Source: Salvator merianae
Lineage: Eukaryota > Chordata > Lepidosauria > Squamata > Teiidae
DNA length: 64,000 nt
NCBI GenBank assembly: GCA_003586115.2
Contig: QVOM02000090.1
Span: 10,633,148 to 10,697,147, forward strand
Direction of reading: 5' to 3'
A program made the translations under genes and the position numbers. Position 1 is the stretch's first letter; the number at the start of each line of letters is the position of its first letter. The notes beneath the pieces are model-generated. The model was not told the DNA's origin and did not search any database. It saw only the letters and a list, made by a program, of their open reading frames with translations. Shown piece by piece: positions 9,401 through 22,032 of this stretch.

Positions 9401-12400
9401 GTGCTGCAGAAATTCAACTAGTATGGCTTCAACTTTCCTCTTCAAGAATTTACTCCTTAAAACTGGGGACTAGTTTAGAGTCCTTCTAACCCAAGCATGA
9501 GCATCCTGCATGGCGGGGCAGGAGCAAACCTGGCATATGTCACGTTTGCAGAGAGGTTTCCCCAGCAACAGATTCCACCCTTGGGAATGGTCCAGGTCAT
9601 TGTGGGCCTTTCTGCACTGAAAGGTCCATGATTGGAATGAGGAGGCCAGGAGCAGCAAGGTCCACTCTTGCCAACCAAGGAAAGGCATGGGCAGGATCAG
9701 TGCCATCTGCATGACAATACTGGTCCAGACCAGCTCATGCTGCCCCCTTGAAGCTCACATGAGCTTCAGGTTGGATCCTGAGGCCTTCAGTAGTTAGGAA
9801 CAAAAGTTCTGCCTCGGAGTCTCTGGGGATGCGTTTCAGGGCGCGCTCTGGTGCCCTGCTGAAATTGCTTCTCCAGTAGTGCCAAACACGGAGGTGTGTC
9901 TCTGCATGGCACGCCTCTTTGTCTGGGATCAGGGCCCGCTGCTCCACACAGCACTCATGTTGAAATTGTGATCAGGGCCTCCCTGATTGTGATTATGCTC
10001 CATCTACTGCAGACAGAACGTACCTGCAGGGGAAGTGACCTCATAGATTGGCCCAGAAGCTTACTACGTGGGTTCTAGATCAGGATCAAGGCCCCATGCA
10101 GAATGGGCCTCTGCTCCAGACTCTCTTTTGCTCTTGGTGTACTGGCATGTCCAGAAGGGAACGTACAGATACCGGCCAAAGTCAAGAGCCAGCAACTGGC
10201 CCAAGGTCATTCCAGGCCTGGTCCAACATTCACCTCACTGCACACAGCTGACTTTATGCCACATCTTCCAAAGCAAGCCATTTGCATACCGAACAGCTAA
10301 TAGCACCTCCAAAAATGCCCCCAGGCCCTCCATTATTCCCCTTGCCATCTTTAGCCTTCACCTCAATTAAATTGGACTACACCTCAGCTATTTTTTCCGC
10401 CCTCTTCTTAATTGCTCAGTGTCTTTCAAATTTTTACAAGCACCTTGGAACCTCAGTTCCTTGGCTTTACGTTCACTTTCACATTCTTCAGTTAATTTAC
10501 TCTGAGGCAGCTGGGTTTTTAAAACTGTTTTGTTATTTATCTACTTCCTCAGACTCCGCAGCAGGAGGCAGGTAAAAAACAGCTGCAAGTCTGGAACTGT
10601 ACATTCTGAATTATCGTGTAAGTATTTTATTTTATTTTAACTTTGAGCAGCAACCTTGATAACAAGGTTTTCTGGGAGGTTTGCAGACAGTCAGTTCAAA
10701 ACAAATGTTAAAAAAATAGTGCTACCAGGCTGTATAACCTTAAAAGGCCAGGATGAGCAAAAAGGCCTTCCCTTGACTCCTAGGGGTGTGTAATGAAGGT
10801 GCTTGAGGAGGGTGTTCCAAAGCCTGGGTGCCACTACCGAGAAAGCCCTTTCCCCAGTAGTCGTCCACTTTATTGTACTTGATGAGGACCACCCAGAGAA
10901 AACTTTGCAGCAATTCTGTGAGATAGGTTAGATGACCAGCTGATGGTCTGGCCAAGGTCATTCCATAAGGTTTGTGGCTGAATGAGAACTTGAACCCCAT
11001 TCTCTCAGGTCGGCTTCCACACCACACTGCCTCCCTTTCCAGGTAAATTCCCATCATCATCACTTTCTGAAGTGGCTCTTTGCACCAGAGAGGGTTTTTC
11101 TCCTTCGGCACCAGCCCAAATCCCCACTTGGCAAAACCAGGGACCAGGAGCCCTGGCCTACCATTCCCTGGTGATTCCACTTGTGAAGGATGCAGACCTA
11201 ATCCAGCTTTGTCAACGTGGTGTAAGCTGAGGTCCACATTTGCTCATTTTCAAATGCTTTTCATAAAAAGGCGCTTCGACAGCAGATCTCAAACCGTCCC
11301 AGCAGTGAATGGGCTGCCTGTCTCTCACACCCTCCCCTGGTATTTTTCTCCAACAAGGCCACTCGGGTAATGAGGTCTTTTCAACCTTAGTGATTAAGGT
11401 GGGTGGAATGTAGGAACAGCCATTATTGGCCCTAATGAAATTATTAAGGACAGCTCAAGCATGAACAAGTCTTTCTCCCAGTCCGTTTCAGTTCCTCTAA
11501 TAGCAGCAAGTCGGCCTTCATGGTAATTCTGGACCTTGGTAATTACATCCCCTGGCCCGACCCCAGAAAAAAGCTCTTTGGTGAGTGCTGGGGAAAGGTG
11601 GGAGGAATAATTAGAAAGCCGCTCTGCATATCTGCCTGCCTTTGACAGGCAGAGCTTATAAGGGGGGAAATATATTTAACTCCTAGTGTCTCCCCATTGC
11701 AATGACAACACATCTCCCCATTGTAGGAGCAGTTTCAGCCAATGAAGTCCCCATGTGGATGCTAAAGTAGCCTCACATTTCGTGAAGGGACATTTCTGGT
11801 TATTTACACTTCAGAAGTTTCCTCATGCTCTATCTGTGACCTTTCGTAAGCTTCTCCTCTAATTTTGCACGGGGTTTAGTGGGAATGTGGTCCAATCCAA
11901 TCCAATCCAACGAGGCTTTCATTTGCCTTGGTCATGCGTTTTCAAATTGCCCTGTGAGAAAGGTAACCAGGGTGACTTTGTCGCTCGAAAGGTCACGAGG
12001 GAACATTGCAGGTGCGAGGACTTTGCTAGCAGCCTGGAGGGAATTAAAACCCAAGAGGCAACTGAGGTTGGCGGTAATTTAGAGGCAAACAAAAAGGTAT
12101 GGCTGGCGCAAGAACTTCCTTGAACAGTTTTGTCCAAACTTGCTGTGACTAGTAAAATGAGCCAGTTCTGCTCACCTTTGAAAAAAGGTTCAACAATCAC
12201 TGAACTGGGCAACGTTCCTGAATATTCCCCCCTACAAAAACACCCTTAACTGCCTAATAAAGCATCCTGCCTATGTAGAATATACTGAGGATAATGTCTC
12301 AGTTCTGCTCTTCAAAACCAAAGGTGGAAAATCTATGGACTGTATTTTTTTATTTTTTTTAAAGTGAATTGGCTGCTATGTATCTTCACACAATAATAGA

Positions 12401-12940
12401 TTGATTCTAAATTTGGCCCTCAGGACCATGAATCCGTGCTTAATAGCTGCAAAATATTGGGCAGAAGTATAGGGGGAAATCCTTCTCCAAATTAATGAGC
12501 TCTTTACTGGCAATTACAAAGCAGAGGAGAAGAGATTTAGGAGCCCTCAATCTCTGATGTCAGGTACGTGCGAAGGAACGAAGCCAAATGGCAAAGGCGA
12601 AGCACAAGGCTTATCAAAGATAAACTATAGGGAAGGGGTTATAGATGCCTGACCAGAGGGTTGAAGTTATTAATATGCATATATGCATCACTCAACAAGA
12701 CACATATATTCAGGATTTTGAATAGTCAGCCCATGTATAAATATGGGAAAATGCCACAATTAGCATTTATTCCCTAGAGTCACCTATTCCAGCTTGTTGT
12801 TTATCTTTATTTTCTTCACCTGCTTTTCCACCGCCAGCTAAAAGGCCTGCTAAAGGGCCAGGCCATCTATCCGAATAATTTGAAAAAAAAATCTTATTAC
12901 AACTTTACAAAACATTATTTAAAAAATAATCAGACCTCAA
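6461..12940. other. Intergenic DNA with scattered repeat remnants
   Basis: No supportable gene. Recognisable items are terminal motifs of non-autonomous DNA elements (TGCAGAAAGGGCCT at about 8079; GGGCCTTTCTGCACTG at about 9604; GCAGAATGGGCCT near 10097). There are also LINE-like fragments near 10800-11050, where CCAAAGCCTGGGTGCCACTA recurs in diverged form near 56825. Small open frames here lack domains. Confidence 0.45.
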
Positions 12941-12954
12941 CCATTTCAGAATGA

Positions 12955-13395
12955 TAAATTCTGGAGTTGGAAGGGACCTCCAGGGTCATGGAGTCCAGCC
13001 CCCTGATCAATGCAGGATTCACTACACCATCCTAGACAGATATCTGTCCAGCCTCTCCTTGAAGACCTCCAGCGAAGGAGAGCCCACCACCTCCTGTGGT
13101 AACCTGTTCCAGTGACTGATTGCCCTTACGGTCAGGAAGTTTTTCCTAATATCTAGCCTGTATCTACTCCCTTGAAGTTTCATCCCATTGTTTCTAGTCC
13201 TTCCTTCTTGCGCAACTGAGAATAGGGCCAATCCTTCTGCACTGTGACAGCCCTTGAGATACTTGAAAACAGCTATCATATCTCCTCTCAGTCTTCTCTT
13301 CTGCAGGCTAAACATTCCTAGGTCCTTTAACCGTTCCTCGTAGGACATGGTTTGCAGACCACTCACCATTTTGGTAGTCTTCCTCTAAATGTCCT
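12955..13395 (-). mobile_element. CR1-type LINE, 3' end with reverse-transcriptase ORF tail
   Basis: The minus strand carries a 115-codon open stretch (13022-13369) with the familiar C-terminal pattern of CR1 ORF2: YEERLKDLGMFSL, then RRLRGDMIAVFKYLKG, then WNRLPQEVV and a FKERLDRYL ending. The CR1 3' tail block (GGACTCCATGACCCTGGAGG on the minus strand) follows. The element is 5'-truncated, as is usual for CR1. It is the best-preserved LINE piece in the window. Confidence 0.92.
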
Positions 13396-14960
13396 CCAGT
13401 TTGTCAGTTTTATATGTGTGAATGGTTTGATTGTTAAAGGCATAGCCACTGGACTTTTCTACATGGTGCAGGCTCTCTCCTGCCACACTGGAACAAATCA
13501 TATGGCCAGACCATCCCAAGCTGGCCTCCATAGTTGTCTTGATCCAGAGGCTGTCTTGGCCCAGAAGTGGTGTGCTTCCAGCCCTACTTCTGGTTCTGCT
13601 CTCAGGTCCCCAGCAAAATGGCACTGGTCCAGTATATCAGCCTGAAATCCAGAGTGGATCACTTACAAGTGGGTCCATGCTTGGAGAGGGTCACAGAGCC
13701 ATTTTCACACCATCGGCCATTCCAACGCCCATCCAGTGTGGATGAAAATCACATTTATCAATGGTGTAAAATCAAAACCATCTTACACAAAACCATGGAC
13801 CAGGCATGGACCAGGGTCCATCTGGCAAACTGTCTCAAGATGGAACCCAAACTCATAACCACTACAGATTCATCATTCTATTTGCCGTCTACTAAGGGGA
13901 GCTGATTTCCTTAGAGAAAAATGTTTTAATTACAGCAAGACTGGGAGAACAGCCCAAGGGGGACATGGTTGTCCCATAATTAGTCCACCAGGGAAGCAGT
14001 ATTACTGGCACTGCAGCTGTCAGTCAAGGTCTACTGAGGAATGACTCAGCAGAAGCACAGGCTTTGCCCCTGGTTGCTGTGATGTTGAGGGAGCTTAAGG
14101 CCCCTTGGTGCCTTGATAGGAGCCTGAGAGATTTGCATCACTGCTCTCCAGTGGTTTCCATGAAAGAGAAATGTGGGGCCCAGTCTAGGGAGCCCATCAT
14201 TCAACCCTTGAACCATTATATAGCACAGTATTTTCAAGTCCCTCCAGAGATCTCAATGCCTTGACACCCTTCCTTTGGACTTTTGGTGGACCATCATCCA
14301 TCTTGAAGAGCTATCAGAGAATGGGAAGGCAGGATGGTGGGGTGGTTAGTGTATCAGACTAGAGCCTGAGGGCCTTTCGGCTCACTAGTACACTCCTTCC
14401 GCATGGAACTAGCGCCATTCTGGTCCAGAACCGGCCTAAGGACTCCGTATCCCGGTTTAGCAGTGGACCTGTTTGAAAAGGTCTACAAGCATATCAACGC
14501 TCTCTGTTCCGATCCAGGCATCGGCGCTTCCGCACCTGGTCCGGAACAAGGAAAAGCGTCGCAGCCCCATCTTTGAGGTTTGCATAAGCTTCCCAGATAG
14601 GCATTTCTGCAGATTCCTCACAAGGAAGCTGATCTACTTTTCCCTCCACTCTGCAAAACTCCTTCCCCCTTCTCTTGTCTTTGCCGCTGTTGTCAGAATT
14701 GGTGAGCTCTTTCACGACGGATAAGAATGCCCTCGTGCGAGGGAGACGAACCACGGGGGCCAGAGGTTAGCATCCTTTCTCTAAGGGGCTGATTACCATA
14801 ACAGACCAGCTCTGGGGGAAACAGCAGGGGAATAAAAAAGTGAAAGCAGTACTGGGTTAACCCCTTCCTCTCCGGCACCACTCCTGTTCTATGCATGCAA
14901 TTCATTTGTGGGAGGAGGAGGACCAAACTCTTCCATGTCACGTCTCATTTTATCAGAGCA
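13396..14960. other. Intergenic DNA with DNA-element-like and SINE-like pieces
   Basis: There is a tRNA-like start (GGATGGTGGGGTGGTTAGTG near 14332). Nearby are several blocks rich in GGTCCAG/CTGGACC words resembling the non-autonomous elements elsewhere in the window. No gene is supportable. Confidence 0.4.
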
Positions 14961-15394
14961 ATTAGAATAGACAATGCAATGGTGGCTGCGGCCAGAATTA
15001 ATTATTTTCAAAAATAAAATACTTGGAGATTTATTCGCAGGGTGTTTCACTGCACCCATCCCCGTCTCGGCGGTTTGGGTATATATATTGGCTGCCTACT
15101 CAGCAGCTTTCAGTCTTTATTTCCCAACCTATTGCTTTGCAAATTAGGGGGCGGCTGAAATGGTCTCTTGTCCCTGTTGAACAATAATGGCCTCCCGGTT
15201 TGCAGACCGTTGGAACTTTCAAGAAATATACGGAAAGCTGCAGAATCTTCACAAGGATCCATGGAGGGGGCACCCTTTGGTATGGGGTGGGGGGTGGGGG
15301 TTGTGGAGTTTTAGGGAGCACACAAGTCTTTCTCCAAAAAAACAGCTTCCTGCTGAACATCAGGGTTTAATCCCTTAGCCATTGCGACTCCCAA

Positions 15395-15515
15395 GGCAGT
15401 GAGGCTATTCTACCCATAGAAGACCCAGTGAACTTCCAAGGCAGAGCAGGGATTCAAACCCAGGGACTCCAGGGTTCTAGCCTAGTGCTCTTAACCACTG
15501 CACCACTAGAGGGTC
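15395..15515 (-). mobile_element. tRNA-derived SINE, minus orientation
   Basis: On the minus strand an A-box-like CTAGTGGTGCAGTGGTTAAG (about 15490-15511) is followed by a B-box-like GGGTTTGAATCCC (15450-15464). This spacing is usual for tRNA-derived SINEs with RNA polymerase III promoters. Confidence 0.75.
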
Positions 15516-16195
15516 CATTATTAATAGCCATTTTGCCAAGCTGGGTTAGCTGGATCAAGGAGAGATGGTCCTTCTCCTCAGTTCTTTCTATTCAGTCTGG
15601 TCATAGCTAAGAACTGAAATGTGAACTTGCTGTTCCCCAACGCCACCATGACTACCACCCCTGATGCCATCTTCCCTCTGTGACTTTATACATTGCTGGC
15701 ATCCACACTGTGAGTGCCAGAAACCTGGTTCTGGGCTCTTCCAGAGCAGATGGGTCTGTTATGCCATTCTCCATTGGCCAGTGTGAACAGGCCCCACTTC
15801 ACCTACCTTTCGCCTTCAAACTGTCCAGAAAAAAATCTAATTACACCACTAAAGGTTTCTTAATTTTATTCTAGAATGACTGGACGTTGTTCTGTTTTCT
15901 TAAAATATATATATATATATTACTAGTATGTTGCAAAACAGTTCTCACCACCATAAGCAGGAATTTCTCCCAGGAGAAATGGCTGCAGTTGCAAACTGCT
16001 TTCTAGAGAGAAATGTTTCTCCGACACTGCAGCAATAGTTACATGACACACCCCTAAGTCTCCTTCCCAAAGGGGTTTTCTGTTTCTCATCTGTTGATCT
16101 GCTAGAAAGCACACAAGCACTCAGCATTCAGGGCACTGGCAGAAACAACCACAAACACCTATCTCCCTCTTAAAAAAGGAACTTGGAGGTGTAAT

Positions 16196-17239
16196 ATGAT
16201 TTCAGAGGCTCCCAAAACCTGGGAGCAGAAACGTCTCCTCCGCTCAGCAACAGGGGAGATGCAGAAAGAAAGAGCACACCCGCCTGTCCACCAGAAAGAG
16301 AAGAAAGGGGTGATGAAGAAGAAAGAAATGCTCCCTGCATCTTCAGAAACAAAGGACCAAAGAGATGGAGATGAAGAGCAGGAGGAAGGCCCTTCTAGCT
16401 CTGATCTTCTCAACCCCGACAGCCAAGGCATGGATAAGGAGAGGTTGACAAAGCTGCGGTCCCATCTCCAAGCTCACTTCTCCATTCAGGATCCACAAGA
16501 TGATCAAAGCCCCGGCAGCCAACTGGGACAGCTGGTGGAGAAAGTGATCCATGGAGAAGGTGAGAATGTAGCTTCATCACCAACCAACAGTGATATAGAT
16601 TTGCAGGAGGGATGTCCAGCCTGTGGAGTAGGCGATAACCCAACTGGCTGCTATGATGGACTCTCCGTGGAGGTTGGAAAAATGCTGCACAAGGAACTGG
16701 CCTTACTGAAGGAAGAGGTAAGAGCCAACATTGAATCTCTGAAGAGGGAGGTTGTGGAAGAGCTAGGCAGCCTTCGAGAGACCATCCAGGCCTATAATGA
16801 TCATCACTTTCTCCAGGCCTCAGAACTGAGCCCCCTTGAGGAACTGGATGAAACGATCCTTGACCAGCTGAAGGAAAAGCACCCTGGAATTCCCCTAGGT
16901 GGAAAGCCAGGGAGCAAAATCTCACTGGAAGAGAAATTCAAATCTCGTTCCGTGCCAACACTCCATCCTCTACCTATCTCCAGCAGGAACCAAGCGATGC
17001 TCCGCGCTGTGAACACCATCACAGCCCAGAATGGCTTTGTGTCAGGTTTGCTGAGATCCCATTCAGACCCCGTGGAGCCAGTGCAGATCAAAAGCACCGC
17101 CTTTCCTCCAGCGATCCCCAAAGGAGCTGCCAAAAAGCACGCAATGAAGATGATGCCACCTCCAGCTAGCAGGACCTACCTATCCAATGTAAAACACAGT
17201 GGTAAGGTTGCCTCCAGAGTCACCCCACCTCATCTGTGA
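16196..17239 (+). CDS. Unrecognised intronless coiled-coil protein, 347 aa
   Basis: I do not recognise this protein. The frame is open for 347 codons from an ATG at 16196 with a purine at -3, far longer than the chance frames around it. The N-terminus (1-90) is rich in Lys, Glu, Gln and Ser and looks disordered, with an acidic run around 58-64. Residues 138-153 hold a small Cys group with a CxxC pair (Cys140, Cys143) and Cys152. Residues about 156-200 show the heptad-like Leu/Val spacing and alternating charges of a coiled coil. The C-terminal third is basic and Pro-rich. Donor-like GAAGAGGTAAGAG near 16711 lies inside the frame, yet translation stays sensible beyond it, so I keep one exon. 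A polypyrimidine stretch ending in AG at about 16177 could be a splice acceptor, so this may be the last exon of a longer gene or have a 5' UTR intron. There are no downstream poly-A tract or flanking direct repeats, which argues against a recent processed copy. Confidence 0.7.
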   Translation: MISEAPKTWEQKRLLRSATGEMQKERAHPPVHQKEKKGVMKKKEMLPASSETKDQRDGDEEQEEGPSSSDLLNPDSQGMDKERLTKLRSHLQAHFSIQDPQDDQSPGSQLGQLVEKVIHGEGENVASSPTNSDIDLQEGCPACGVGDNPTGCYDGLSVEVGKMLHKELALLKEEVRANIESLKREVVEELGSLRETIQAYNDHHFLQASELSPLEELDETILDQLKEKHPGIPLGGKPGSKISLEEKFKSRSVPTLHPLPISSRNQAMLRAVNTITAQNGFVSGLLRSHSDPVEPVQIKSTAFPPAIPKGAAKKHAMKMMPPPASRTYLSNVKHSGKVASRVTPPHL

Positions 17240-17688
17240 TGGGATACCTGCAGTGGAAAAACTTACTGACCACTCCAGACTTCCCCATTCCATGTAGCGT
17301 GGAGCTGATTTATGGACTCAGACAAACTAGGGCAAACCTGCCCTGTGCGTCTTGGGTCCGTATGACTTTCTTTCTTCTGGGATATCATGAGTCTTTTTAA
17401 TGTGGTCCCTTTCACACAATGGCGTGCTGTGGGTTCACCCTTACAGATTTGTCTGCAGGACAATAGTTGTTTACAATTCAGATAGCTCTATTACATAGCT
17501 CATACCTCTTGGGGTCTAGCACTGAAGGATAAATAATGAACTTGCATGCAGGCAACAGTTTTCCTAAACAATGCAGCCTGCACAGGTGTCTTGTTTTCAG
17601 TGGAGAAAAGCATTGCTGAAAAGCAAAGCTTCCCCTTATGTGGCTGCTATGTTGTCTTCTGTATTTTAGCAGCAGGGTTAGCTGCCCA

Positions 17689-17694
17689 AATAAA
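17689..17694 (+). terminator. Polyadenylation signal of the 347-aa gene
   Basis: AATAAA lies 450 bp after the stop codon and is followed by a GT-rich stretch (GTCTGTGCTGG), the usual layout of a cleavage site. It supports transcription of the upstream frame. Confidence 0.6.
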
Positions 17695-18159
17695 GTCTGT
17701 GCTGGCCTCTGATGTCTTAAAATGGCTTCTCTTTCAAAGGGGATGTTTGCTGTCAGTGCAATCTAGAGGAATAATCTATACAATCTGAATCATTCCTGAA
17801 AGCAGGAGTTTTTAGAACCAGGAGCCTGACAAGTTTGTTCAGCACTGACTTGAGAGAAAATTGCCATAGGGGTTTCAAAGAATTGCTACCGACAATCTTA
17901 ACACTCTTAATGAAAATCTTCTCCACCATCTAGCACGTCTCTATTAGGCTTCTGAAACAAAGAATCGAGGGGAGGTTTTGAAAAATGTGTTCAGAGGCAC
18001 CTTAGACTCTCAATCCTTTAAGCATAGCATGGGGTGCTCCTAAGCAGTCACCGCTTTATATCAGGCTCTGGTTGCCTACAAGTAACAAAGAAAGCAGGAT
18101 GGGTGCTTGTCTTGCTTTCCAGTTATAAGATTTGACTTCATTTCGGCAGCTCCTGTCAG

Positions 18160-18350
18160 TAGAGAGGGGCAAATTCAGTTTGAATTTGAACCGTTTCAGT
18201 CAAATCATTCAGTTCAAAACAGTTTGACTGGAACTGAATCACACCCTGCTCGAAAGGGGCTGGTTCGATTTGAACCAAATCAGGGTTACTCAGTCAGATT
18301 GATTTGATTCAATTCAAACCATTCAAATATGAATCGAGTGTGATTCAAAA
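18160..18350. repeat. TTTGAA/TTCAAA-rich quasi-palindromic repeat
   Basis: Short self-complementary words (TTTGAA, TTCAAA, GATTCAATTC, TGAATCG) recur on both strands across about 190 bp, giving a sequence that can fold back on itself. Shorter pieces with similar words (TTCG/CGAA and TTCAATCAAA) occur at 26650-26735 and 29300-29360. It is probably a degenerate DNA-transposon-derived repeat; I cannot name the family. Confidence 0.5.
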
Positions 18351-20934
18351 ACAGCAATTTTCCTACCCCTTTACCGGCCACTTCTTCATGGGTTTTTAGA
18401 TGACTACTTCTTTGTGCATTGTTTAAATGAATGGGGCCTAAAGCATCCCAATTACTAGGAGACTTGGTTCCCCACAGGTTAGTGGAAGGAGGGCAGAATG
18501 TCCTTAAATGAAGCACCAACAAGCATTTCTTGCTACCACTAGGTGGTGCTAAATCCAAGTGACACATTTCAAGGAAGCCAAGCCAGTTTGGCCACCATTT
18601 CTTGATTACGTCCTCTGTCACAATCTGCCCATCAACAAGCAGAAAGTTAGCCCTGAAATTGCAAGGAAATTTAGAAGTTGGGAGAAACATCTACAGACCA
18701 GGGGATAACACAGAAAAATCTAGAATTCACCAGTTGGCTGAGATAACCAAGCATAAAGCTGGATGTGAATCTTTCCCTGATGTGTTCCTTCTAAAATTTT
18801 CTGAATTTGAATTACCATCATTGTAAACTATTGATTGTGTTGGTTGGGTCCAAGGGGAATTTCCCCCCACTAACATCTGGAGATGCCTGTGCTGGCTTTC
18901 CCAATTTCCATGCAAATACACACAGAGAGAGACACACACATGCAAATGCTTACATACATCCAGAGCTTCCACACACATTTTTAGTACTCTACAGAGCCTA
19001 TAAAACAGGCACATCCATGCAAAGTTCATCATTCTAACACCAAGGCAGGGCTGGGGGGAAACCATTGATTCATGTAGCTTTGCCCACATGCAAAGTCCTA
19101 CAAATGAAGATATATTTCCATATGCCAACTTGGATCTAAGCCCTGACATATAACTCAGCTCTGGCAGTCCTGTACGCCTCTCATAGAGCACATAATTACC
19201 TTGTGGTGTCTCTACCAATATGTTTCTGTTCCATCAGTTAAGAGCGTCTGCGCTCTGCTGGGTGACTAATAGATCACCAGGGAATTTCTGACACTCTTGA
19301 CAGAATGCTCCATTGCAAACCCAATAAATTTGGCAGCTGGTCCATTCTTGAGCTGAGTTGCACACAGCCAGGCGTGTGATGATGATTAACATCTGACCTT
19401 TGAGAACTTTGGTTATGACACTCAGTTGCATAGGTGGACAGGCAGATGGGCAGACGGAAGAGTGGTTGACCTGGCTAGGAAACAAGGATGCTTTAGAAGG
19501 CTCTTCTGAAGATGTCAGATACCTGATAAGTGATAAATGTGTCCACATATTTCCCTATAAGGAAGAGGTCTCAGTGGACACAGAAGAAGATTCCTTATCA
19601 GGAGTAGGTAGCACATAAGAGAATGTGAGCAGCATTCAACCATGGTGACCAGCAGCCAGAAAACCTTCTCAGCTTGACCACTGTGCTGCCATCTTTGTTC
19701 CCTTCACATGCCCAGCCTTCTCGCTTAGCTTTCATTACTGATACTGCCTTTCCCCTGTGTGGTTGTTGAATTCCATGTGTACTGATAGCATGGTGCTGGG
19801 AACTAGTCATTGTGATCCAGACCTGGTTTGGATTGTGGGAATCAGGTGGGGAACGCTGCTCAATATATACACTGGGCGGAACTGTTCTCTTTGTGATCTT
19901 CTATCAATAAAGGCCTGCTAGCATGGCTAAGCTGTGTCTGCCTGTGTTCCTGATCTGAGGCCTGGGAAGTGATTCTGACAGTCCCTCCCTCAGCTGAATA
20001 CTGGATCAGGAGCTTCCTTTGAGGTCCACATTTCAAAGGAAGTTCATAGACCAGCTTTCAACAGGGGGCGGGTCTTCTGACTGCATCCACCCACACCGAC
20101 TGTCACTTCCCAATAGTTCAGTGCCTAAACCCATTCTCTCTTTCTCCTTCACACATGTCTCAGTTGGGGGTTAACTAAAGGATCTGTAATCCATCACATT
20201 CAGTGGGGTCGACCTTCAGTCGCATAAAAATTGCAGCCTGAACTCTGCCTTGCCTGTCATCAAAAAGGCCGGTACTTTCTTTCTTCTCGTAATTTTTGGC
20301 TTCCACCAACTTCCACTCATCATGTGACATAAATGGCAGATTCCTTCCCTATCTCTAGGTAATGGTGCAGATAAAAAGATAATCCAAAGTCTTTTGAGGA
20401 GATGCCGGTCTTAAACAAAAATACGAAGAGAAAAAGAGACAGAAACAGACCAGCAAAGGTCCTGAGAGCCAAGTGGACTTGTGCTTGAAATCATTTCAAC
20501 TTTAACAAAAGAGACACTGGTTGTTATTGTTGTTTTTGTTGTTGTTTCTCCCACTCCCTTTTCGATAACAGTCAAACACTAAGTCAATGTGTAAGATCTG
20601 CTGAGAGAAAACATCCCTCTTGGCTATCTATCCCGCTTGTTTCTTCTGTTTTGTCGAAATCTTAACAATGTCACTTCCATCATTTTGTCGAGAGGCCACA
20701 GGGAACAGAAAAGTAACAGATGTTCAATGCCTTTGAAACGTAATTGAGCTCTTATGCTTTTATAACGGGCTGGCTATGGAATCATTTTTTTTAATCTACG
20801 ATTTGCACGGATTTCAAAAGGCAATTTGTAATCTTAAACAAATAAACAAACCCAACCTACATAGTCCTTCCCCAATTGACAACCATCTTCCAGGATCTTT
20901 CTGCTTTTCAGAACTCTTTATCAGTCAGCTGGAT

Positions 20935-21130
20935 TGGCACAAGACAGCTCAGTGATAAAGCAGGTTGGAGACCAGAGGGCCACCAGTTCAACCCCCATTA
21001 TCCACCAACAAACCACTTCTGTGTCTGCCAAGACAAGTGTATGGATGCAGGCAAGTTCTGGCCATAGCTCGGAGGTAGCACAACTGCTTGGAAAGCAGAT
21101 GGTCCCAGGTTCGATCCCCACTTTCCCCTA
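20935..21130 (+). mobile_element. tRNA-derived SINE sequence, two tandem heads
   Basis: Two tRNA-like heads follow each other. The first (20944-21000) has CAGCTCAGTGATAAAGCAG and a B-box-like CAGTTCAACCCCC. The second (21064-21122) has TAGCTCGGAGGTAGCACA and a clean B box, GGTTCGATCCCC. The second copy is better preserved. Confidence 0.65.
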
Positions 21131-22032
21131 AAAAGATGGTCATGGAACACTACTTCAATATCTGCTAAGAAAACTACAGATGTGTCCGGGTAGCCATCAG
21201 AAGTTGGAGCTGATGGGATGGTACCAACAACCAGCTTCAACAAAACTACCGTTCCATGAGCTAGGATCCCAGGAAACAACAGGAGGAATTCGGGGACCAT
21301 TTGGCTGGCTGCTGAGTTGGGTTTTTATTTGTTATTGCATGGATTTAGTGGATGGGGACTAGTGAGTGCCTCAAATGGAAGACGCCATAATCAGCCCCTT
21401 GAAAAAGAGGACCGTCGTTAAAGGGAAGTCAATGACAGTCCTCTTTTTACAAGATTTAGAAAATGAGTCCATCATGGCTAGATTTCAAGAATAAAGAGGA
21501 AAGAAGACATGGCGGAAGAGGAAGGGAACTGAGAAAACAGGAAGAGCAAGAAATAAGGAATGTAAACAAAAAAAATTGAAGAAGGGAGGAAGTCAATATT
21601 TAATGAGTGAAGATACTTAGATATCCAGACCCCAGATGGTTATATTAATATAAGCAGCCTTCACTTATTAAATGTTGACTTCCCTCCTTCTTCAAAAGCG
21701 TCACTTACATTTCTTATTTCTTGCTTTTCCTTGCTATTTTATGTATTTTTAAAAGAAAATTAAAAAAAAAAAAAAGAGGGCTGTCCTCTCTAAAGTAGGA
21801 CACCTGGCCATCCAAAACTTGGAGTCTGGCAATTAGTGTGATGCTACTCTGCAAGAAAAGCTATTGGCTTTTGGTAACCAGAATTCTTCTACCTATATTT
21901 TAAAACATTTTTTAAAACAAAAAAAAAATCAATCACGGATAACAAAGCTCATTAATCTACATGTAGAGCATTAAAAGGTACAGCATCTTTTGTATAATGC
22001 TATGGTTTGGTTCCCACAAACCAGCCTGTAGT

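Larger units (their letters stand above)
17720..22032. other. Repeat-bearing intergenic DNA
   Basis: This holds a TTTGAA/TTCAAA-rich quasi-palindromic repeat at 18160-18350 and a tRNA-like SINE pair near 20940-21125. The rest is unassigned sequence without supportable genes. Confidence 0.45.

Noticed and set aside
13022..13369. 115-aa minus-strand frame as a host gene
   Set aside because: The sequence is the C-terminus of a CR1 LINE ORF2 and continues into the CR1 3' tail.
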